In this document: in pieces, positions 36,065 to 44,730 of the stretch | How the letters are laid out: each line of letters starts with the position of its first letter | Position numbering within the stretch: position 1 is the first letter of the stretch | Source of the DNA: Gaiellasilicea sp963763755 | GTDB lineage: Bacteria; Actinomycetota; Thermoleophilia; Gaiellales; Gaiellaceae | Assembly (NCBI GenBank): GCA_963763755.1 | Contig: CAVXQE010000006.1 | Location: 434,001 to 498,000 of the forward strand | Reading direction: 5' to 3' | DNA: 64,000 nucleotides | Notes under the pieces: model-generated | Told to the model about the DNA's origin: nothing | Seen by the model: only the letters and a program-made list of their open reading frames with translations | The model's database searches: none | Program-made: the position numbers and the translations under genes

Positions 36065-36954
36065 GCTGCCGCGGCGCGACGGCTCGCGAGCCGGAGCGCC
36101 GCACCCTCGCGAATGCCGCCGCGTGACGGGGTGAACGGCTGCCCGAGCAGGCGCGAGACCTCTTCGAGGATCAGTGCGCCGGCGAGGAGCGTGCGGGCAC
36201 GGGTGGGTCGGACTCCGAGCGCGTCCGCCGACTCGGCTGCCGGCCTGCTCGCCAGGACGTCGACGATGCTCTCGAGCTCGGCTCGCCCGTACTCGTGGCC
36301 GATCACGCGTGCGAGAGCACGCGCGCTGCCACCCGTGGCGAGCGCAATCTCCGGTTGCGGCGGCTCGAGCTCGGCCAGCCCGGTGCGCACAGCCTTTCGT
36401 GCGGCGTCGATCTCAGCAGCGGTGGGCGGATCGCTCGGAAACAGAGCCGCCGTCAGACGCAGCGAACCGAGATCGACGGAGCGCACCCACGCCGGCCCGA
36501 GCAGCTCGGTGCCGACGACGACCTCGGTCGAGCCGCCACCGACGTCGCAGACGGCGACCACCCCTTCACCGGGATTCGCCCGCGAGACGGCGCCGGTGAA
36601 CGCGAGCCGGCCCTCGTCCTCGGCAGAGACGACCCGGACCTCGGCGCCGGTCGCCTGGCGAATCGCGTCGATGAGGCGCTCCGGAGAATCGCCCTGGCGC
36701 CCCGGCGCGGTGACGACGGTTTCGAGCTCGCGGACGCCGAGCTTGCGGGCGATCCGGGCGTATTCGCCCGTCACCTCGCGGACTTCGTCCAGCTTCCGGC
36801 GCCGCACGCGGTCGTAGTGGAGGATTTCCTCGCCCAGGCCGAGGTGGACGCGTTCCTCGCGCAGCGTGCGAACCGTGTCGCCGGCAACGGATGCGACGAG
36901 CAGGCGCACGGTGTTCGAGCCCACGTCGATCACTCCGACCCTCATGCCGGTCAT
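36061..36954 (-). CDS. ppx: exopolyphosphatase / Ppx-GppA phosphatase
   Basis: About 297 residues, the short Ppx/GppA form. The sugar-kinase/actin-like fold has GVIDVGSNTVRLLVAS (first phosphate loop) and VCDVGGGSTEVVVGTE (second). Thr/Arg motifs include VVTAPGRQGDSPERL, where E. coli-type proteins have a Ser/Asn. It removes terminal phosphate from polyphosphate or hydrolyses pppGpp. ATG 36954 is chosen; ATG 36945 is also possible. It lies 35 bases downstream of ppk on the same strand, so polymer synthesis and breakdown are co-expressed. Confidence 0.88.
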   Translation of the reverse strand: MTGMRVGVIDVGSNTVRLLVASVAGDTVRTLREERVHLGLGEEILHYDRVRRRKLDEVREVTGEYARIARKLGVRELETVVTAPGRQGDSPERLIDAIRQATGAEVRVVSAEDEGRLAFTGAVSRANPGEGVVAVCDVGGGSTEVVVGTELLGPAWVRSVDLGSLRLTAALFPSDPPTAAEIDAARKAVRTGLAELEPPQPEIALATGGSARALARVIGHEYGRAELESIVDVLASRPAAESADALGVRPTRARTLLAGALILEEVSRLLGQPFTPSRGGIREGAALRLASRRAAAA

Positions 36955-36989
36955 TCTCGCGACCACACCGGTCAGCGCCCCGAATCTGG

Positions 36990-39086
36990 TCACGGGCTCC
37001 GCGTGCCGCTCGCCCTGCGTGTGCGCAAGCGCGCCCGCCGCTGCAGGTTGAGCTGGTGGCTGTGCGCGCGCTCCCCCTTGCTGCGTTTTCGCCGCGTCCA
37101 GGTCCCGTCCGCAGCGAGCTCCCACGAGGACGACGTGTCCGCGAACGCACTGTCGAAAATCGCGACCATTTCCTGGCGGAGCCGCTTCTGCTCGACCGGC
37201 ACGACGACTTCGATCCGCCGGTCGAGATTGCGTGTCATCAGGTCGGCGCTGCCGAGGAAGACCTCCACGTCGTCGCCGATCTCGAATCCGTAGAGGCGGC
37301 TGTGCTCGAGGTACCGGCCGACGATCGAACGGACGCGGATGTTCTCGCTCATCCCGGGCACGCCCGGCTTGAGCATGCAGATCGAGCGCGCGACGATCTC
37401 GATCTTCGCTCCGTGCTGGGACGCGGTGTAGAGCTCCTCGATCATCGTCTCGTCCGTGAGCGCGTTCAGCTTCAGCCGGACGCGCGCGTCCTTGCCGTCC
37501 GCTGCCGCCTGACCCGTGGCCCGGATCTTCTCGATCAGGCGTGCGCGCAGCCCGAATGGCGCGACGAGGATCTTCTGGAACCGCGACGGACGCCCGAAGC
37601 CCGTCAGGTAGTTGAAGAGCGAGGCGATGTCGTCCGCGATCGCCGGGTCGGCGGTGAAGAGGCTCAGGTCCTCGTAGGAGCGGGCGGTCACGGCGTGGTA
37701 GTTGCCGGTACCGACGTGGACGTACCGTCGAAGCACGTCGCCTTCACGCCGGACGACGAGGGTCATCTTGGCGTGCACCTTCAGGTCGGGGAAGCCGTAG
37801 ACGACGTGCACGCCCGCCTGTTCCAGGGCGCGCGACCATTCGATGTTCCGATGCTCGTCGAAGCGCGCCTTCAGCTCGACGAGGCAGACGCTCTGCTTGC
37901 CCTCCTCGGCGCATTGGATCAGCGCCGGCACGAGGGGGCTGTCGCCGCTCGTCCGGTAGACGGCAGTCTTCATCGCGATCACGTCGGGGTCGCGGGCGGC
38001 GGCCTGCACGAACGCCTCGAAGCTGGCCGCGAACGACTCGTACGGCTGGTGGACGAGGAAGTCGCTGCGGCGGATCTCCGCGAACAGGTCGCGCGGGTTC
38101 TTCGCATGGACGAGCCGCGACGGCGTCACCCCGAGCGACGGCTCGAACTTGAGCTCCGGCCGGTCGAGGTCGATCAGCTGGTCGAGGTCCGCGAGGTCGA
38201 GCGGGCCGTGAATCTCGTACACCTGGTCGGGCGCGGCGCCGAGCCCATCGCAGAGCCGTTCGAGCATGCCGCGCGACGTCGAGCTCGAGACCTCGACCCG
38301 GACGACGTCGCCGAAGCGCCGGCGCAGCAGCTCGAGCTCGACCGCCTCGAGCAGGTCGTCGGCCTCGTCCGAGAGCTCGAAGTCCGCGTCTCTGGTGACG
38401 CGAAAGACCGATCGCTCGAGAATCTCCATCCCGGGGAAAAGCCGGTCGAGGAAGTGCGCGATCGGAGTCTCGAGCGGCAGCATCCGCCCGCGCTTGCCGA
38501 CCGCGAAGAAGCGTGGCAGCCCTTCGGGCACCTTCACGCGCGCGAATCGCTCCTCGCCCGACTCCGGGTCGCGGGCGAGGACGCCGAGGCTGAGCGAGAG
38601 GCCGGAGATGTACGGGAAGGGCTGACCGGGGCCGACCCCGAGCGGGGTCAGGACGGGAAAGATCTCGCGCTGAAAACGATCGTCGAGCTCAGCGACCTCG
38701 TCGGGATCGAGGTCGTCGATCTGCGTGATCACGATCCCCTCGTCCGCGAGCGCCGGCCGGAGCACCTTCCTCCAGAGCTTCGCCTGGCGCTCGGTCAGCT
38801 CCAGCACGCGTTCACGGATCAGCGTCAGCGCCGACCGCGGGGTCAGCCCGTCCGCCGAGCGAACGGCGAGGCCCGACGCAGCCTGACCCATCAGCCCCGC
38901 CACCCGGACCATGAAGAACTCGTCCAGATTCGACGAGACGAACCGGCACATCTTCACCCGCTCGAGGAGTGGAAGAGAATCGTCGCCGGCGAGGTCGAGG
39001 AGCCTTTCGTTGTACTCCAGCGTCGACAGCTCACGATTGAGCAGCCGGCTGGCGGATGTCTTGCGCGATGCAGCAGTCGTGGCCAT
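36990..39086 (-). CDS. ppk: polyphosphate kinase
   Basis: 698 residues, a normal PPK1 length. N-terminal domain: RLLNRELSTLEYNERLLDLA and CRFVSSNLDEFFMVRVAGL. The catalytic phospholipase D-like halves have KTAVYRTSGDSPLVPALI, VCLVELKARFDEHRNIEW, the HVGTGNYH segment and DLMTRNLDRRIEVVVPV. It makes polyphosphate from ATP reversibly. The ATG at 39086 (MATTAASRKTSASRLL) gives the expected N-terminus. A three-unit PHO box lies 22-50 bases upstream, so it is probably induced on phosphate starvation. Confidence 0.95.
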   Translation of the reverse strand: MATTAASRKTSASRLLNRELSTLEYNERLLDLAGDDSLPLLERVKMCRFVSSNLDEFFMVRVAGLMGQAASGLAVRSADGLTPRSALTLIRERVLELTERQAKLWRKVLRPALADEGIVITQIDDLDPDEVAELDDRFQREIFPVLTPLGVGPGQPFPYISGLSLSLGVLARDPESGEERFARVKVPEGLPRFFAVGKRGRMLPLETPIAHFLDRLFPGMEILERSVFRVTRDADFELSDEADDLLEAVELELLRRRFGDVVRVEVSSSTSRGMLERLCDGLGAAPDQVYEIHGPLDLADLDQLIDLDRPELKFEPSLGVTPSRLVHAKNPRDLFAEIRRSDFLVHQPYESFAASFEAFVQAAARDPDVIAMKTAVYRTSGDSPLVPALIQCAEEGKQSVCLVELKARFDEHRNIEWSRALEQAGVHVVYGFPDLKVHAKMTLVVRREGDVLRRYVHVGTGNYHAVTARSYEDLSLFTADPAIADDIASLFNYLTGFGRPSRFQKILVAPFGLRARLIEKIRATGQAAADGKDARVRLKLNALTDETMIEELYTASQHGAKIEIVARSICMLKPGVPGMSENIRVRSIVGRYLEHSRLYGFEIGDDVEVFLGSADLMTRNLDRRIEVVVPVEQKRLRQEMVAIFDSAFADTSSSWELAADGTWTRRKRSKGERAHSHQLNLQRRARLRTRRASGTRSP

Positions 39087-39107
39087 GCTCAAGTATGCCG
39101 CCAGAAG

Positions 39108-39136
39108 TGTGAATGGCGGGTTACCGGGTGGTGAAG
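39108..39136 (-). promoter_or_regulatory. PHO box upstream of ppk
   Basis: On the plus strand TGTGAAT (39108), GGTTACC (39119) and GGTGAAG (39130), exactly 11 bp apart. On the ppk strand they read CTTCACC, GGTAACC and ATTCACA. The units are less exact than those before pstB, but spacing and place fit. Confidence 0.6.
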
Positions 39137-39138
39137 TT

Positions 39139-40197
39139 CTAGGCGAGCGCGGCGACCACCTGATTCTGAAAGTGCGCGAGCAGGCGCTCGGACTCGAGCA
39201 GCAGCCGGCCGTGCTCGAGGCCGCCGCTGCGGAGCCCCTTCTGCACCCGCTCGACGAGGACGGTGTCCTCGGCGCCGACCTGGTTGTCGAACTCGAGCAT
39301 GTCTGCAATCCAAGCGTCGTCGACGTTCGGGCCGACGAAGTAATCGAGGAAGCGGCCGGTGCGCTCCGTGGCGAGGGGCACGACCGGGCCGATCGAGAGG
39401 TTCGGCTGGCCGGGCATGACGTTGATCGTGATGTTCGGCCAGAGGAAGTGGAACTGGCCGCGCTCGATCGGCCCGCGCGGATCGAAGTCGCCTTTCCACT
39501 GCTCGCGCACCGGCCCGTACTGCGTCGAGAACGTGGCGCTCTGCTCCAGCACGTACGCATCCACCGAGACGTCGACGACCTTCGAGAAGGCCGGATGGGC
39601 GATCTGGCAGTGGTAGCACTCGAGGAAGTTCTCGCAGCACACCTTCCAGTTCGCCTCGTACTCCGAGGTCGAGCGCTGGAGGAAGCGGAGCGAGCTCAGG
39701 TCGAGGCCGGCGGCCGCGAGGAGGTCAGGCAGCTCGCCGAGATGCTCCGCGAGCGGTGGTGCGTCAGGGTCCGGGTTGACGAAGACGAACGGTCCCCAGG
39801 CATCCACCTGCACGGGCACGAGCCCGAGCTCCGACTTGTCGAAGCCCTCCTCGCGCTCGGTGCGCGGGGCCGCGCGGAGCGAGCCGTCGAGGCCGTAGGT
39901 CCACGCGTGGTACGGGCACTGGAGCGTCTCGCGCCTCCCCTCGCCCTCGCAGACGAGCGAGCCGCGGTGGCGGCAGACGTTCAGGAACGCGCGCACCGAC
40001 CCTTCCTTGTCGCGGACGACGACAACCGGAACACCGGCCGCGTCGGACGTGAAGAACGAGCCTGGCTCGGCGACCTGATCGGCGCGGCCGGCGTACTGCC
40101 AGGCGCTCCGGAAGATCCGCTCGCGCTCGAGCCGGAGCACGTCCGGGTTCGAGTACCAGTCGAAGGGAAGCGTGCGCCCGTCGACGATCGTTGCCAT
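39139..40197 (-). CDS. Rieske-type ring-hydroxylating oxygenase alpha subunit
   Basis: 352 residues. Rieske [2Fe-2S] ligands are in NVCRHRGSLVCEG (C-x-H) and LQCPYHAWTYGLDG (C-x2-H). The mononuclear iron site is in CCENFLECYHCQIAHPAF, with the two His and an Asp further on (VGPNVDDAWIADML). Family members hydroxylate aromatic rings or demethylate amines and need a separate reductase, which is not encoded nearby. ATG 40197 is used. Its 3' end is only 53 bases from ppk, and the PHO box lies between them. Confidence 0.87.
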   Translation of the reverse strand: MATIVDGRTLPFDWYSNPDVLRLERERIFRSAWQYAGRADQVAEPGSFFTSDAAGVPVVVVRDKEGSVRAFLNVCRHRGSLVCEGEGRRETLQCPYHAWTYGLDGSLRAAPRTEREEGFDKSELGLVPVQVDAWGPFVFVNPDPDAPPLAEHLGELPDLLAAAGLDLSSLRFLQRSTSEYEANWKVCCENFLECYHCQIAHPAFSKVVDVSVDAYVLEQSATFSTQYGPVREQWKGDFDPRGPIERGQFHFLWPNITINVMPGQPNLSIGPVVPLATERTGRFLDYFVGPNVDDAWIADMLEFDNQVGAEDTVLVERVQKGLRSGGLEHGRLLLESERLLAHFQNQVVAALA

Positions 40198-40214
40198 CCG
40201 ACGACTGTAGCTCG

Positions 40215-41033
40215 CTAGATGCGGCGGTAGCGCGCCTGCACGAAGCAGTAGAAGGCATAGGCGAGCAGGCCAACGGCGACCGCCCCCAGGAGGAGCCCGC
40301 CGTACGGCTGCTGGGCGAGCTCGAGCAGCGCACCGTCGAGCCCTCTCGCCTCCTTGGAGTCGAACTCCCAGGCGGCCTTGAGGAGGAAGATTCCGATCAG
40401 GCCGAAGACGGCGCAGCGCGCAAGGTGGCCGAGGATTCCGACCCCGGTCGCCGCCGCCTCTTCCGCTTCGTTCATCTCCTCCTGCTTCAGCTTCTTGTTG
40501 AACTTGCAGGTGATCGCGCGGTAACCGTTGAACCCCGCCGCTCCTAGGAACGCGAATCCGGCCGCATAGACGAGGTAGCGCCCACCCGTGTGATCGAAGA
40601 TGCCCGCCGTCTTCTGCTGCTCGTTGCTGTTGCCGCTCCCGTTGCCGACGAGCGTCGACACCGTCAGCCAGCAGAGAACGCCGTACCACCCCGCCCGGGC
40701 GAGCGCAGTCGCACGCTTGGCGAGCCCCTTCGCGTCTTCGCCTTCGTTCTCGCGGTCGAGGATCGCGAGCGACAGTTGCCAGGCTGCGTACCCCGCGAGA
40801 CCGACTGCGAGCGCGGTGAGCAGGACCTTGCCGAACGGCTGCTCGGCGATCGTGCGGAGAGCGCCGTTCTTGTCAGGGCTCTCCTTTCGGCTGCCCAGTG
40901 CAACGTCGATCGCCAGGATCGAGACGACCGCGTAGAGAGCGCCCTGGGCGACGAGGCCGGCCCGGCCGAAGCGCTCGACCCACGGGCTCTTACCCGCGCG
41001 GCGGCCCTTGGCTGCGATCGACGCTGAGCTCAT
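40215..41033 (-). CDS. DUF1206 integral membrane protein
   Basis: 272 residues with three repeats of a two-TM unit, each starting with a G-R-x-G-x-x-A-x-G pattern (RFGRAGLVAQGALYAVVSI, ALARAGWYGVLCWL, HLARCAVFGLIGIFLLKAA). Each unit ends with a short amphipathic loop (LRTIAEQPFGKVLLTALAVG, LLELAQQPYGGLLLGAVAVG). The repeated layout is the mark of DUF1206. Function unknown. Start ATG 41033. It lies 17 bases upstream of the oxygenase gene on the same strand. Confidence 0.82.
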   Translation of the reverse strand: MSSASIAAKGRRAGKSPWVERFGRAGLVAQGALYAVVSILAIDVALGSRKESPDKNGALRTIAEQPFGKVLLTALAVGLAGYAAWQLSLAILDRENEGEDAKGLAKRATALARAGWYGVLCWLTVSTLVGNGSGNSNEQQKTAGIFDHTGGRYLVYAAGFAFLGAAGFNGYRAITCKFNKKLKQEEMNEAEEAAATGVGILGHLARCAVFGLIGIFLLKAAWEFDSKEARGLDGALLELAQQPYGGLLLGAVAVGLLAYAFYCFVQARYRRI

Positions 41034-41139
41034 CGTGCGGTTGTTCCCGAACGCGTCATTCTCACGCTTGGCCCGGGTGGTCGACAATTGTGAGCGTGGT
41101 TTTTGATCGTGCTAGGGTCGGAAGCGAAGGAGGGACACG

Positions 41140-41406
41140 ATTCCCGCGACCGCCACCAGGTTCGTCACCGTCGAGACGAGCACCCAGTGGGAGACGAGCT
41201 CGCTGCTGCGAAAGCTGCGCGGCCATAGCGCCTATGCGGTGCAGGTCGAGCACGATCGCTGGCTCGTCTGCAGCCTGCCGGCGCGCGCGCACCCTTCCGT
41301 CGCGGCGCTCGAGGCGCTGATCGACGAATGGGCCGAGGAGGAGGGCATTCGCCCGCTCGCGGTCCGTGTCGGCGATGAGCCGGTGCCGTTGCGCGGCCGG
41401 CGGTAA
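41140..41406 (+). CDS. small protein with unusual or damaged start codon
   Basis: An 88-codon frame with strong protein character: RFVTVETSTQWETSSLL, AYAVQVEHDRWLVCSLPA, VAALEALIDEWAEEEGI. It has no ATG, GTG or TTG in its first 30 codons. A good ribosome-binding site (aaggagg) ends at 41133, 6 bases before ATT 41140, a rare initiation codon known from infC. Alternatively an insertion error hides a normal start. It is divergent from the DUF1206 gene. The sequence looks like a small alpha/beta domain; no family recognised. Confidence 0.5.
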   Translation: MPATATRFVTVETSTQWETSSLLRKLRGHSAYAVQVEHDRWLVCSLPARAHPSVAALEALIDEWAEEEGIRPLAVRVGDEPVPLRGRR

Positions 41407-41440
41407 CCGCGCCGTACTGCGCTCCCGCTACAACTAGCTC

Positions 41441-43171
41441 GTGCGTTTCGCCGTTGCCTTTGCCGCTGTCGCGGCGCTGGTCCTGCCCGGGACCGCCGTG
41501 GCGCGGGAGTGCGGCATCCCGGACTCGAACCCGCTCTGGGTCGACTTCGCCGGACACGACGCGCCCCTGCCGCAGAAGCCCGGCCTGACGCTGGCCTTCA
41601 CCTCGGGCACGGTCAAGCCCTCGGAGGCGCGGGCCGCCGGCGCAGCGACGGTCTTCTTCGACCTGAACTTCAACAACCGTGTCGGAACGCCGACGGTCCC
41701 CGCCGACCCGGCGACGATCGCCGACCGTGCGGATCGTCTCTACGAGTTCGCAGTCTCGGTGACCGGCTGCCAGACACCGTGGATCGCGCTGAACGAGCTC
41801 TTCGGGGCGCAGACGCCGACGCCCTGGACGACGACGACGGCGCAATATCGCGCGAACACGCTGGCGCTCGTTCGCCGGCTCGCGGAGCGAGGGGCGAGGC
41901 CGGCGGTGACGATCGCGAACCCGCCCTACACGGGAGGCGACGCGGCGCAGTGGTGGCGCGATCTCGCTTCGGTTGCGGTCCTGATCCGGCAGGTCTTCTT
42001 CACCTCGCCCAACGTGCCGCAGCTGCACGCGCTCGGCCCCGTGCGGGCGAGCCGGTCGATGCGGACCGGCATGCGGGCGCTTGTGCGCCGCTTCACGGAG
42101 ATCGGGATTCCCGCGAGCCGGGTCGCGCTCGAGCTGCAGTTCCAGTCGGCCCCGGGCACGGGCGGCAGGGAGGGGTTGCAACCGCGCTCGAAATGGCTCG
42201 AGATCGTCAAGCTCGAGGCGCTCGCGGTCCGTCAGGTGACGCAGGAGCTGAAGACGCACTCGATCTGGTCCTGGGGCTGGGCGACGTTCAGCGAGGCCGG
42301 CATCGACCGCGACAAGAGCGAGGCGGTCTGCGTCTACCTGTGGGTGCGCGACCAGAATCTCTGCAGCGGTCCCGGTGCGGCAGGGCCGGACTTCGATCCG
42401 TCGCTCACCGTCGGGCAGCTGAGCCTGCCTGCGGGCGTCCTGTGCGCGTTGCCCGCCGGCCAGATCCGGTCGGTCGCCGTCGATCCGCTTGCCAGGGCGA
42501 TCGGCGATCGCGACATTGCCGCCAGTCTCGTGCTCGAGCGGCTCGTGCTCCAGCAGGAGGTCGAGCTCGACGCGCGCGCCGTGCTCGCAGCCGAGCTCGC
42601 CTTCGTCGACGATCACTTTCGCGGCAACCTCGCGGCGTACCTCGCAGCGCTCCAGAAGATCCCGCTGTCGCGGAGCGCCGCGCGTGGCCTCCTCCTCGAC
42701 GAGTTGCGGCGCGACGCCGTCCGCGCGCGTTTCACACCCGGGCGACCCGGAGCCCGCCAGATCGCCGAATTCCACGAAACCTACGGCGGCCTGCGGGCAC
42801 GCCTGGTGGAGACGGCGAGACCGGTCGCGTGGCTCGGCGGCCGGACCCGCGGGCTCGCGATCGAGACGTTCGCACCGACCCGGATCTTCTCCCTGGGCGG
42901 CCGAGGCTTCGTCAGGACGATCCACGGGCGGATCGAGGTGCGTCCGCTCGACGACACCGTCTATCTCGGCACGATCCCGATCACCGAGGCCCGGGCGGCG
43001 ATCGAGGCCTCGCTCAACCGCTTCGCCCGCGTCTACGCCTACGAGGCGTGGCTCGCGAAGGCGGAAGCAGGGGCGCTGGCGCAGGCCGTCTGCACCGGCG
43101 ACGAGTTGCCGACGTCGGCCGTTCTGACACTCGACGACCTGCTGCCGTTCGTCACGGCGCCTGCCGCCTGA
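41441..43171 (+). CDS. large secreted protein of unknown function
   Basis: 576 residues. Start GTG 41441, signal peptide MRFAVAFAAVAALVLPGTAVA. The first half (about 25-340) looks like a barrel-fold domain with acidic residues at strand ends: LWVDFAGHDAPL, TVFFDLNFNNRVG, WIALNELFGAQ, PAVTIANPPYTGG and WSWGWATFSE. This recalls a glycoside-hydrolase-like fold, but no family was recognised. The second half (about 370-570) is helical with three Ala/Leu-rich stretches. The frame is intact. Its end overlaps the convergent tag gene by 20 bases. Confidence 0.7.
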   Translation: MRFAVAFAAVAALVLPGTAVARECGIPDSNPLWVDFAGHDAPLPQKPGLTLAFTSGTVKPSEARAAGAATVFFDLNFNNRVGTPTVPADPATIADRADRLYEFAVSVTGCQTPWIALNELFGAQTPTPWTTTTAQYRANTLALVRRLAERGARPAVTIANPPYTGGDAAQWWRDLASVAVLIRQVFFTSPNVPQLHALGPVRASRSMRTGMRALVRRFTEIGIPASRVALELQFQSAPGTGGREGLQPRSKWLEIVKLEALAVRQVTQELKTHSIWSWGWATFSEAGIDRDKSEAVCVYLWVRDQNLCSGPGAAGPDFDPSLTVGQLSLPAGVLCALPAGQIRSVAVDPLARAIGDRDIAASLVLERLVLQQEVELDARAVLAAELAFVDDHFRGNLAAYLAALQKIPLSRSAARGLLLDELRRDAVRARFTPGRPGARQIAEFHETYGGLRARLVETARPVAWLGGRTRGLAIETFAPTRIFSLGGRGFVRTIHGRIEVRPLDDTVYLGTIPITEARAAIEASLNRFARVYAYEAWLAKAEAGALAQAVCTGDELPTSAVLTLDDLLPFVTAPAA

Positions 43172-43703
43172 AGCAATCGAGTACGTGATCGTCGACGAGC
43201 CCTGCGGACTGCATGAAGGCGTAGCAGGTCGTCGGCCCGGTGAAGCGGAAGCCCAGCCGCTTCAGCTCCTTGCTCATCGCCTTCGACTCCGCCGTCTCGG
43301 CAGGGATCTCCGCGACCGTCTTCCACTCGTTCACGCGTGTCTCCCCGTCGACGAACGACCAGAGGAGGTCGGAGAGCGGCACGTCGAGCGCGAGCACCGT
43401 CCGCGCGTTGCCGATCACGGCCTCGATCTTGCCGCGATGGCGGACGATCCCGGGATCGCCGACCAGCCGTTCGACGTCACGCTCGCCGAACTGCGCGACC
43501 GCCTCGATCTCCCAGTCGGCGAACGCCAGCCGGTACCCCTCGCGCTTGTGCAGGATGGTCGACCACGAGAGCCCTGCCTGCGCGCCCTCGAGATTGAGCA
43601 GCTCGAAGAGCTTTCGGTCGTCACGTTCGGGCACGCCCCACTCGTCGTCGTGGTAGGCGACGTAGAGCGGGTCGGCCAACGGAACCCAGGCGCAGCGGTT
43701 CAT
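43152..43703 (-). CDS. tag: DNA-3-methyladenine glycosylase I
   Basis: 183 residues, a normal Tag length. The zinc-binding N-terminus is seen in MNRCAWVPLADPLYVAYHDD (Cys4 and His18) and EWGVPERDDRKLFELLNLEG, with the catalytic Glu in the LEGAQAGLSW region. The C-terminal zinc ligands are in GPTTCYAFMQSAGLVDDHVLDC. It removes 3-methyladenine from DNA as the first step of base excision repair. Its ATG overlaps the stop of the upstream WYL regulator (ATGA). Confidence 0.93.
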   Translation of the reverse strand: MNRCAWVPLADPLYVAYHDDEWGVPERDDRKLFELLNLEGAQAGLSWSTILHKREGYRLAFADWEIEAVAQFGERDVERLVGDPGIVRHRGKIEAVIGNARTVLALDVPLSDLLWSFVDGETRVNEWKTVAEIPAETAESKAMSKELKRLGFRFTGPTTCYAFMQSAGLVDDHVLDCFRRQAP

Positions 43704-44647
43704 ACCTGCGAGGCTAATCGGTCGGCGAGGGCCCGGACGCTGGTCCTCAGCTCGTCGGGGCGGCGGATCGTGAAGGCACAGTCGAGACCGGCGAGCACGC
43801 TCGCCATCCAGTCGAGCGAGTCCACACGCATCCGCAGCAGCGTGCCCTCGGGGTCGTCGATCAACTCGCCAAGCGTCGCCGGGATGCGCCGCGCCGCGAC
43901 ATCGATCGGCAGATCGAGCAGCGCCTCCACCTCCCAGGTCCAGGGCACGCTGGCGAGCGAGCGGGACACGTAGGCGACGGCGTCGAATCCCTCCGGCGGC
44001 GGGACGCACGCAGCCTCGACGAGCGCAGTGCGCGACATCCGGTCGACTCGGAAGGTGCGCAGGTCGTCGCGATTGTGATCGTAGGCCGCGAGGTACCAGC
44101 GGCCGGAGTGGACGACGAGACCGTGCGGGCTGAGGTCACGTTCCGATTCCTCGCCGGAGAAAGCGCGGTAGGCGCTGCGGAGCCGGCGGCGGCGGCGGAT
44201 CGCGTCGGCGACCAGGAGCACGGCAGCGGCATCGGCGGGAGCGGCGCCCGTCGTTCTGGTGAAGCTGAGCGTCTCCTCGAGCGCCTCGACCTGGCGACGG
44301 AGCGTGGAGGGCAGCACGCGGTTGATCTTCGCGAGCGCACCGTCGACGGCATCCGGCGCCCCGTCGGGCCGTGACCCGCGGGTCGCGAGCAGGCCGAGCA
44401 CGACGACGACCGCTTCGTCGTCCGCGAGCATCAGCGGCGGCAGCCGGTATCCCGGCCGGATCCGGTAGCCGCCGCCGACGCCGCGCTGGCCCTCGACCGG
44501 GATCCCGAGCTCCTGCAGCACGTCGATGTAGCGCCGCGCCGTGCGCGGGTCGATTCCGAGCCGGTCGGCGATCTCGCGCCCGGTCGTGAGCGGCCTCGCC
44601 TGGAGGAGCTCCAGCAGTTCGAGCAGGCGGGCGGTCGGTGACGCCAT
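43700..44647 (-). CDS. HTH/WYL-domain transcriptional regulator
   Basis: 315 residues from ATG 44647 (a TTG 12 bases upstream is in frame). The N-terminal helix-turn-helix (REIADRLGIDPRTARRYIDVL) is followed by a wing (QRGVGGGYRIRPGYRLPP). The WYL domain at about 145-230 has HGLVVHSGRWYLAAYDHNR and the C-terminal WCX extension follows. Such proteins sense a ligand, often nucleic acid-derived. It is coupled to tag and faces the operon at 44731 across 83 bases, so either could be its target. Confidence 0.88.
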   Translation of the reverse strand: MASPTARLLELLELLQARPLTTGREIADRLGIDPRTARRYIDVLQELGIPVEGQRGVGGGYRIRPGYRLPPLMLADDEAVVVVLGLLATRGSRPDGAPDAVDGALAKINRVLPSTLRRQVEALEETLSFTRTTGAAPADAAAVLLVADAIRRRRRLRSAYRAFSGEESERDLSPHGLVVHSGRWYLAAYDHNRDDLRTFRVDRMSRTALVEAACVPPPEGFDAVAYVSRSLASVPWTWEVEALLDLPIDVAARRIPATLGELIDDPEGTLLRMRVDSLDWMASVLAGLDCAFTIRRPDELRTSVRALADRLASQV

Positions 44648-44730
44648 GGGCGGAGTCAAGCAGAGATAGAGGGCAAGAACCGCCCTAATTACCGACTAGC
44701 CTTGCACGGCACCCAAGCGAGGGAGAGACG

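Noticed and set aside
36891..39134. A 747-codon open frame opposite ppk
   Set aside because: ppk is unmistakable on the other strand. The antisense frame shows Arg/Asp/Val-rich shadow composition only.
41165..42925. A 586-codon minus-strand frame opposite the secreted protein
   Set aside because: Arg/Asp/Gly-rich shadow translation without motifs; the plus strand has a signal peptide and normal amino-acid use.
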